Source of the DNA: Clostridia bacterium | GTDB lineage: Bacteria > Bacillota_A > Clostridia > Oscillospirales > CAG-272 | Direction: 5' to 3' | DNA: 16,822 nucleotides | NCBI GenBank assembly: GCA_017467205.1 | Contig: JAFTSQ010000009.1 | Location: 1-16,822, forward strand | Part shown: piece by piece, positions 7,799 to 12,116 of the stretch | How positions within the stretch are numbered: the stretch's first letter is position 1 | Layout of the letters: every line of letters starts with the position of its first letter | The notes under the pieces: generated by a model | Seen by the model: the letters and a program-made list of their open reading frames with translations, nothing else | Told to the model about the DNA's origin: nothing | The model's database searches: none | Translations under genes and position numbers: made by a program

Positions 7799-9112
7799 TT
7801 ATATAGTGATATTAAAGTTGTTGTCGCCCTTCTTCGAAAGCGAAACGGTATTTATCGCTCCGCCGTCTATCTCAAGGTCGTAGTCGCCATAGAAGCCGCG
7901 CCACTCTGCCTCGCCGCGCTCGTTCGTCACGAGCTCTTCCTCGGTGTGCCAAACCTTTTGAGTCAGCTCCTTAAGCTTCAAGAACGCGGGCTTCGGGGTC
8001 ATATCAAATCTCATCAGTCCGCCGTGGTAGTAGTTCTCACCCGTCGCCATATCGCCGGGCGTTGCGCCGTGCGCGTAGCCGTCAACGAGATTCCAATAGA
8101 TTATCTGCTCAACATTCGGATGCGAGAACCATACAGAGTAAAGCTTTTCGAGCAGCTCTGCCTGCAGCGCCTCGTCCTCTTCATCCCAAGAATACGCGGG
8201 AATCGTTACCTCGGTGATTTGCAGGGGCTTGCCGAACCTTGCATAAAGGTCCATATGCCTGTAAAGCTTCTCGGGGTTGAGCATCTCCCTTGTGTTTTCA
8301 TACTCGACCTCGCGCTTGTTGAAGAGGTGGAACTGCATACCGATAGCGTCAATTCTCGCACCCTTCAGCATATTTGCCTCTATGTAGGAGAAATACTGGT
8401 CGCTCGTGCGGCCGCGGCTCTTCCAAACGAGAGCCTGCTGCTCGTTAATACAGAGTTGATTGTTCGGGAAATATTTTTCCGCCGTCTTAAAGCACCACTC
8501 GATGAAGTCGGGCTCGTCGTAGAACTTGATATACCTTGTCTTCCAGTCCATCTCGTTGGTTACCTCAATGGTTCTGATTTTGTCGGCGTATCTTTCGGAG
8601 ATTTCGGCACAGCGGCGCTCGTACTCGCGCTTCGTTTCCTCAACGCTTGCCTCCTCGAGCCAAGTCGGGAAGAATCTTTCGTATGCCAATGCGTGCTCGC
8701 GCGGCTCGATACCGTGCTCCTCGCAGAACTCAATGCAAAGGTCGGGCGCGGGTCTTCTGTAAATCTTGGGGCTGTCCTTTGCGTAACGCGGCTTGCCGCG
8801 CTCGGGCTCGAGGTCGCGCCAATAGAACGGAAGAGTTGCCATATTGAAAAGCTCGGCAAAATGCTCCTTATACTTTTGGTTTTTCTCTTCGGTTTCAAGC
8901 TCGTCGAGCATAAATATGTTAGCACCGAAGCGGAACTCGTGAGATTTTTGCTTAACACTTATTTTCACATTGGAAAGCGGCTTGCCACACTCGTCGCAGA
9001 CGGTTATTTTTCCGTCGCCCTTGCGGTATTTTTTGATACCCTCGTCAACCCTTTTTTCGTAAATTTCCTTTTGCTCGTCAAAGAGATCCAAAACCCGTCT
9101 TCTGTCGCTCAT
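7799..9112 (-). CDS. GH10-type glycoside hydrolase (endo-1,4-beta-xylanase-like), no signal peptide
   Basis: I place the start at 9112 (437 residues) because GGAGG at 9121-9125 lies 8 bases upstream. An in-frame ATG at 9125-9127 overlaps that ribosome site and cannot use it. The catalytic GH10 motifs are TNEMDW, with Glu187 as acid/base, and QITEVTIP, with Glu301 as nucleophile. IGMQFHLF (257-264) and IIYWNLVDGYAHG near residue 340 match the later barrel strands. The N-terminal 60 residues form a small beta domain (CDECGKPLSNVKISVKQKSH) before FRFGANIFML. There is no export signal, unlike secreted xylanases, so it probably trims imported oligosaccharides. It is the first gene of the operon and is divergent from the AraC-family regulator, its likely controller. 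Specificity for xylan is not certain. Confidence 0.88.
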   Translation of the reverse strand: MSDRRRVLDLFDEQKEIYEKRVDEGIKKYRKGDGKITVCDECGKPLSNVKISVKQKSHEFRFGANIFMLDELETEEKNQKYKEHFAELFNMATLPFYWRDLEPERGKPRYAKDSPKIYRRPAPDLCIEFCEEHGIEPREHALAYERFFPTWLEEASVEETKREYERRCAEISERYADKIRTIEVTNEMDWKTRYIKFYDEPDFIEWCFKTAEKYFPNNQLCINEQQALVWKSRGRTSDQYFSYIEANMLKGARIDAIGMQFHLFNKREVEYENTREMLNPEKLYRHMDLYARFGKPLQITEVTIPAYSWDEEDEALQAELLEKLYSVWFSHPNVEQIIYWNLVDGYAHGATPGDMATGENYYHGGLMRFDMTPKPAFLKLKELTQKVWHTEEELVTNERGEAEWRGFYGDYDLEIDGGAINTVSLSKKGDNNFNITI

Positions 9113-9140
9113 AAATGAGTCCTCCATACCGTTTTTTTAC

Positions 9141-9149
9141 AGTATAACA
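9141..9149 (-). promoter_or_regulatory. Probable extended -10 promoter of the GH10 operon
   Basis: Read on the - strand, TGTTATACT (9141-9149) matches an extended -10 element (TGn plus TATACT). No good -35 box lies 16-18 bases upstream, which suits a promoter needing an activator such as the divergent AraC-family protein. The start site would be near 9134, just before the ribosome site. Confidence 0.5.
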
Positions 9150-9175
9150 TAAAAGCGCGGGCGGATACACCTTTA

Positions 9176-9202
9176 TTTCGATATAAAAGGTTGACTTTTC
9201 GA
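9176..9202. promoter_or_regulatory. Candidate AraC-type operator: two TTTCGA half-sites
   Basis: TTTCGA occurs at 9176-9181 and 9197-9202, exactly 21 bp apart, and the match continues loosely as TTTCGAnAnAA. Direct half-sites two helical turns apart are the usual arrangement for AraC-family proteins. The right copy directly follows the -35 box of the regulator's own promoter, so binding there could repress the regulator and activate the GH10 operon. Short motif, so this is tentative. Confidence 0.35.
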
Positions 9203-9219
9203 AACAACCGTGCTAAAAT
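9191..9219 (+). promoter_or_regulatory. Sigma-A promoter of the AraC-family gene
   Basis: TTGACT (9191-9196) and TAAAAT (9214-9219) are 17 bp apart. The ribosome site GGAGG at 9234-9238 is 6 bases before ATG 9245, so the leader is about 18 nt. Confidence 0.75.
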
Positions 9220-9244
9220 TTAGCTAAAAAGGCGGAGGTGCGTT

Positions 9245-10006
9245 ATGTTTTTCGAAAAGGAAATCCTCTCATTTAACATCCTCGACGTGCTATATCTCAA
9301 GCAGCAAAACGTAAATATGCAAAACGGTGCACGCAACTTTAACGCGCTCTCCTATCGCTTGCGCTCGGACACCGTTCTGAAAACGAAGATCGGCGAGCAT
9401 CACTTGAAGGACCATTCCCTCGCCTTCTTCCCCACGAGGCTGGATTATACGAGAGTCTCCCGAACGGACGAGATGATAGTCGTCCATTTTGATATGACGA
9501 ACTACACCTCGCGGGATATCGAGTGCTTCGAGGCGAAAAATCCCGAGGCTTTCGAGCGGCTTTTCAGAAGGATTTTAGAGGTTTGGGCGAAAAAAGAGGT
9601 CGGATATAAGTACAAATGCTCGGCAATACTCTACGAGATATTCGCCGAATGCTACTCCCAGAACTACACGAGGAAGGCGGCAAGCTCCAAAATTCAAGCA
9701 TCGGTCGACTATATCCTCAAAAATTACCGCAACCACGACCTGAACATGTCCGCCATCGCCGCCGAGTCCTTTATGAGCGAGGTTTATTTCAGGCGGCTGT
9801 TCAAGCGGGAATACGGCATATCGCCGCAAAAGTATATCATAAATCTGCGAATACAAAACGCCGTCGGGCTCATATCCTGCGGCTATTATTCCTTAAAGGA
9901 GGTCGCACTCCTTTCGGGCTACGCCGACTACAAGTACTTCTCCGCCGAGTTCAAAAGAGCAAAGGGAGTGTCCCCGTCCGAATACCTCTATAATTATAAG
10001 GAATAG
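9245..10006 (+). CDS. AraC-family transcriptional regulator
   Basis: The 253-residue protein has an N-terminal cupin-like sensing region (about 1-90), a helical linker and a C-terminal AraC DNA-binding domain with two helix-turn-helix units. The first is at 166-198 (LNMSAIAAESF through YGISPQKYI) and the second at 215-248 (YSLKEVALLSGYADYKYFSA, FKRAKGVSPSEYL). This layout is typical of sugar-responsive activators. It is divergent from the GH10 operon across 132 bp, which strongly suggests it controls that operon and perhaps itself. The inducer is probably a sugar or oligosaccharide from the GH10 substrate, but this cannot be read from the sequence. An intrinsic terminator follows. Confidence 0.92.
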   Translation: MFFEKEILSFNILDVLYLKQQNVNMQNGARNFNALSYRLRSDTVLKTKIGEHHLKDHSLAFFPTRLDYTRVSRTDEMIVVHFDMTNYTSRDIECFEAKNPEAFERLFRRILEVWAKKEVGYKYKCSAILYEIFAECYSQNYTRKAASSKIQASVDYILKNYRNHDLNMSAIAAESFMSEVYFRRLFKREYGISPQKYIINLRIQNAVGLISCGYYSLKEVALLSGYADYKYFSAEFKRAKGVSPSEYLYNYKE

Positions 10007-10040
10007 CTTATGGGCAAAAAAAATTTTCCATATCCCCAAA

Positions 10041-10087
10041 ACAGATGGCGACCTACTTTTTCGCAGGTCGCCATCTGTTTTATTTTT
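10041..10087 (+). terminator. Intrinsic terminator of the AraC-family gene
   Basis: A perfect 14-bp stem (10041-10054 with 10065-10078) with a 10-nt loop is followed by TTTATTTTT. The A-rich bases before the left arm extend pairing with the T run. The rest of the 189-base gap before the tRNA promoter (10088-10195) holds a small GGCAT/GTGCC hairpin and no gene that I can support. Confidence 0.9.
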
Positions 10088-10195
10088 GCTCGCGGGAGAT
10101 AATATATCCGTTGGAGGAAAGGCGAAGAGTACCCTCGCCGCACGGCATAAAGTGCCGATACGACACAACATTCCTCAAAAAAGTGAAAAAAGGAC

Positions 10196-10224
10196 TTGAC
10201 AAAAAGAAAACCTTGTGATAAAAT
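10196..10224 (+). promoter_or_regulatory. Sigma-A promoter of tRNA-Gln
   Basis: A consensus TTGACA (10196-10201) is followed by a 17-bp spacer and TAAAAT (10219-10224). The start site would be about 12 bases before the mature tRNA end. Confidence 0.85.
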
Positions 10225-10242
10225 AGTCTTCGCTGAAATTAA

Positions 10243-10316
10243 TGCGGAATTGTGTAATGGTAGCACAGCAGACTCTGACTCTGTTCGTCTGGGTTCAAAT
10301 CCTGGTTCCGCAGCCA
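10243..10316 (+). tRNA. tRNA-Gln, anticodon CTG
   Basis: A 74-nt cloverleaf ends in an encoded CCA. The acceptor stem is TGCGGAA (10243-10249) with TTCCGCA (10306-10312), and the discriminator is G10313. The D arm contains AATGGTAG. The anticodon stem GCAGA/TCTGT encloses loop CTCTGAC with anticodon CTG at 10275-10277, reading CAG (Gln). The T arm has CTGGG, TTCAAAT and CCTGG. The gene is a single-tRNA unit with its own promoter and terminator. Confidence 0.95.
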
Positions 10317-10322
10317 ACAAAA

Positions 10323-10360
10323 ACAGAACATTTGTCTACCGACAAATGTTCTGTTTTTTT
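10323..10360 (+). terminator. Intrinsic terminator of tRNA-Gln
   Basis: A perfect 14-bp stem (10323-10336 with 10341-10354) and a TACC loop are followed by a run of seven Ts. It begins 7 bases after the CCA end. Confidence 0.93.
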
Positions 10361-10362
10361 AT

Positions 10363-10518
10363 CCAAGCCGCAGGCTTGGCATATCATCGACGCACGAAGT
10401 GCGGCGTATATCATCAGCCCCTACGGGGCTGTATCTCATCACGCGCCAGCGTGTATTTTCCCTGCGGCTTGATGATATACAACACTTCGTGTTGGTGATA
10501 TACACGGCTTACGCCGTG
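10363..10518. repeat. Array of six short hairpins separated by an ATATCATC-type motif
   Basis: Six perfect or near-perfect hairpins with 3-4-nt loops follow one another: CCAAGCC/GGCTTGG (10363-10379), CGCAC/GTGCG (10391-10403), AGCCCC/GGGGCT (10416-10430), CACGC/GCGTG (10440-10453), CAACAC/GTGTTG (10480-10494) and CACGGC/GCCGTG (10503-10518). The left ones are separated by ATATCATC or ATCTCATC, the right ones by its complement GATGATAT or GTGATATA. An 11-base inverted pair (CAAGCCGCAGG 10364-10374 with 10461-10471) links the halves. The whole is thus an inverted arrangement of REP-like units. No ORF fits. It fills most of the 272-base gap after tRNA-Gln. Confidence 0.75.
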
Positions 10519-10534
10519 ATTTAACGCAAAATCC

Positions 10535-10563
10535 TTGCAATCTCCACGATTTTATGCTATACT
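10535..10563 (+). promoter_or_regulatory. Promoter of the small membrane protein gene
   Basis: TTGCAA (10535-10540) and TATACT (10558-10563) are 17 bp apart, with TGC before the -10 box as an extended element. The start site near 10570 rules out the in-frame start codon at 10535. Confidence 0.7.
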
Positions 10564-10588
10564 AATCCCAGAAAGGCGGTGGACATCT

Positions 10589-11011
10589 GTGACAAAGCAA
10601 AAGCAATATGCTTTTAATACCCAACTGTTTTTTGTCATCGCTCTTTTGATTGTTTTTTTAGTTTTATCTATATGTAGCGCAATTGAAAATGAGGTTGGAC
10701 TCTCAATAGGTTTCGCGGTTGCTACGCTGCTTCCCGTCTTTGTTTTTTTAATATCACCTCTGTATACGGCTTTTTCGGATGAAGAAATAGAAATAGTTTA
10801 TATACTGGGACAAAGAGAAATTATCAAATGGAAATACATAAGGTGCATATATTTAAATGGATCTTGGATTAGCAGAGGTGGGGGACTTCCTCACTATGAG
10901 GTTGCTTATCCAACCAATGTTAAGCGCGCATTTTTTGTTCGCGGAGAAATTCCCAAAACAAGAAAAACAAAAAAATATATCAAAATGTATTACAAGAAAG
11001 ATATTGTGTAA
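10589..11011 (+). CDS. Small membrane protein, two N-terminal helices and a PH-like C-terminal region
   Basis: I choose GTG 10589 (140 residues), preceded by the purine-rich GGCGGTGG, because the promoter lies downstream of the longer possible start at 10535. Two hydrophobic helices cover about residues 13-31 and 38-57, joined by a short acidic loop (AIENEVG). The rest is a beta-rich cytosolic domain (DEEIEIVYILGQREIIKWKYIRCIYL) that looks like a bacterial PH-type module. It ends in a lysine-rich tail. The gene is visibly more AT-rich than the glycan genes, with AAA, ATA and TTT favoured, and it lies between a tRNA and a repeat-rich tract, so horizontal acquisition is plausible. No function can be assigned. 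Confidence 0.72.
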   Translation: MTKQKQYAFNTQLFFVIALLIVFLVLSICSAIENEVGLSIGFAVATLLPVFVFLISPLYTAFSDEEIEIVYILGQREIIKWKYIRCIYLNGSWISRGGGLPHYEVAYPTNVKRAFFVRGEIPKTRKTKKYIKMYYKKDIV

Positions 11012-11066
11012 ATTGACATTGCCTAAATTGGTCAACTCCCGTTTGAGTTCGAATCCTTAATGCAAA

Positions 11067-11143
11067 ACGAAAAAATATCTTTTTCGTAGCCTTTATACAA
11101 ACGGCATAGCCGCCCTGATGGGTGGCTATTTTTATGCCGTTTG
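11067..11143 (+). terminator. Tandem hairpins after the small membrane protein gene
   Basis: The first hairpin is ACGAAAAA/TTTTTCGT (11067-11087). The second is AGCCGCCC/GGGTGGCT (11108-11115 with 11120-11127, one G-U pair), followed by ATTTTTAT, a good intrinsic terminator. The second is nested in an 11-bp outer inverted repeat, CAAACGGCATA (11098-11108) with 11133-11143. Confidence 0.75.
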
Positions 11144-11323
11144 GATGCGGAATCACGACCTTCGGTCGCAGACGAACGAGCAGAGGCTGCCTTCGCCCCC
11201 GGCGAAGTTAGCAGACTATGCATACCGCGTTCGCGGTATCTTGCCAAGCGAGGAGATGAAAGCATTGCACGGTATTCCCTTTTTATTAACTGCAAAGCCC
11301 ACCCCGAGCGGCAAACTCTGTTA
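11144..11323. other. Non-coding tract with short perfect hairpins
   Basis: I find no supported gene. Three tight hairpins are present: CGACC/GGTCG (11156-11168), CTTCGCC/GGCGAAG (11191-11207, loop CCC) and ATACCGC/GCGGTAT (11222-11239). Their short stems and 3-4-nt loops resemble those of the array at 10363-10518. The rest shows no signal. Confidence 0.5.
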
Positions 11324-11422
11324 TCACACCGGTACACCGAAAAGGTGTAACACACTAACCTGAAGCTTCTTTCTTAATTCCTTTGGAATTACAATTCTTC
11401 CAAGGTCATCTACCTTACGCAT
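11324..11422 (-). pseudogene. Truncated AbrB/SpoVT-type DNA-binding domain gene
   Basis: From ATG 11422 the frame reads MRKVDDLGRIVIPKELRKKL, the first strand and loop of an AbrB/MazE/SpoVT swapped-hairpin domain (the V-D-x-L-G-R-I-V-I-P-K-E-L-R signature). After Lys-Leu-Gln the family pattern is lost and the frame stops after 32 residues, whereas the full domain needs about 45-50. The other frames downstream do not restore it. The break coincides with a GTGTAA/TTACAC-rich palindromic stretch. AbrB-like proteins are transition-state regulators or antitoxins. This copy is probably a remnant, though a conserved mini-protein is possible. The frame is open upstream to 11563 without a better start. 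Confidence 0.65.
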
Positions 11423-11439
11423 AATGCCAATGCCTCTCA

Positions 11440-11473
11440 AAAACAAAAAGTGCGACAACCGCAGCTGCCGCAC
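11440..11473 (-). terminator. Hairpin with T-rich tail before the AbrB-like remnant
   Basis: On the - strand GTGCGGCA (11466-11473) pairs with TGTCGCAC (11450-11457) over an 8-nt loop, followed by TTTTTGTTTTTG. It reads as an intrinsic terminator or attenuator about 30 bases before ATG 11422. The same bases also form part of a possible hydrophobic peptide frame, so the role is uncertain. Confidence 0.5.
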
Positions 11474-11655
11474 CGAAAAACGCCAACTCCAATTGTCGCT
11501 ACACAAAAACAAACGAAATGGATATTTCACCACAACAGCTTGCGGAATCGGCATTTTTGCCAAGTCAAAAGTTTGCTGTGATAAAACCGCAAAGAACCCC
11601 CTATAAAAATAGGGCGTTTATCCAAATCGTTTATTCATTTTTGTGTAGCAAATCA

Positions 11656-11684
11656 ATTATACCGCACCTCAAAATGTTTGTAAA
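11656..11684 (-). promoter_or_regulatory. Sigma-A promoter reading toward the AbrB-like remnant
   Basis: On the - strand TTTACA (11679-11684), a 17-bp spacer and TATAAT (11656-11661) form a near-consensus promoter. The RNA would start near 11649 and run about 225 nt before the AbrB-like start codon, past a CCCTAT/ATAGGG hairpin (11599-11614). Confidence 0.7.
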
Positions 11685-11704
11685 TAGAAATGTTGAAAAA
11701 ATAT

Positions 11705-12049
11705 TTCCTTACCCGCTAGGCGAGCACGAGTATTCCGCACTAAAGCAAAACGGGAACAGCCACGGAGGCGAACGAATTTAGAGCAGAAATTTTTGTTCCC
11801 CGACCGAGAGGCGTATATACATACGTCGGAACGAGGAAACGGCGATAATCAAGCGTGAGAAAGTCTGTGTTTACACAAGCGAATCACGCGCAGATTGCTC
11901 TGCGGTAGCTCGGTAAAGCCGAGCGGTGCATAGCACCAAAGATTTTTAATCTTTGCACCGCAAAGTGTATAGAAAACAAAATACTAAACAAAACCGAAGA
12001 AAACCGCAGGTTTTCAACCTTTATTCATTATCAAAGACTCAAAAAAGCG
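11705..12049 (+). ncRNA. Probable structured non-coding RNA, unknown class
   Basis: No gene fits these 345 bases, yet helices follow each other closely: GGGAACA 11752-11758 with 11794-11800, enclosing AATTT/AAATT (11775-11779, 11787-11791); CCGA/TCGG (11800-11803, 11826-11829) around CGTAT/ATACG (11812-11825); GCGTGA 11853-11858 with TCACGC 11884-11889 around TGTG/CACA; GCAGA/TCTGC (11890-11903); GCTCGG/CCGAGC (11908-11924); GGTGC/GCACC (11925-11937); AAAGATT/AATCTTT (11938-11954); GAAAACC/GGTTTTC (11999-12015). The + strand is favoured because a terminator follows at 12050. A clear + promoter is not visible. Large ornate RNA classes of Firmicutes, or the RNA part of a lost transposon-linked system, are possible identities. 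Confidence 0.5.
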
Positions 12050-12090
12050 AATAGCGAGGTACATAATCTATACCTCGCTATTTTATTTTC
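12050..12090. terminator. Two-way intrinsic terminator
   Basis: A 12-bp stem (AATAGCGAGGTA 12050-12061 with 12071-12082) is followed on the + strand by TTATTTTC. On the - strand it is followed by TCGCTTTTTT. It can end the probable ncRNA from the left and the PL8 gene from the right, whose stop codon is 35 bases away. Confidence 0.85.
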
Positions 12091-12116
12091 GGTGTAGCCT
12101 CGAATACGACAGCCTC

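Noticed and set aside
7946..9118. 390-residue + strand frame opposite the GH10 gene
   Set aside because: It is an antisense shadow: the - strand frame has GH10 catalytic motifs and a ribosome site, while this frame has neither domain nor ribosome site. The same applies to the + strand frames at 5538-6470 and 14404-15390 and the - strand frame at 1780-2421.
9113..9127. ATG at 9127 as start of the GH10 gene
   Set aside because: It overlaps the GGAGG that is correctly spaced for ATG 9112.
10363..10518. CRISPR array
   Set aside because: Spacer motif is short and inverted between halves, the arms differ in sequence, unit length is irregular and there are no cas genes.
10535..10588. Longer N terminus of the small membrane protein starting at 10535
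   Set aside because: The promoter boxes (10535-10563) overlap it, so this start would not be transcribed. GTG 10589 follows a purine-rich ribosome site.
11032..11066. A tRNA gene, from a GTTCGAATC T-loop match
   Set aside because: The T stem does not pair and no acceptor, D or anticodon arm can be built. At most it is a degenerate fragment.
11518..11781. 87-residue + strand frame
   Set aside because: No ribosome site or recognisable domain; it overlaps the - strand promoter and the probable ncRNA.
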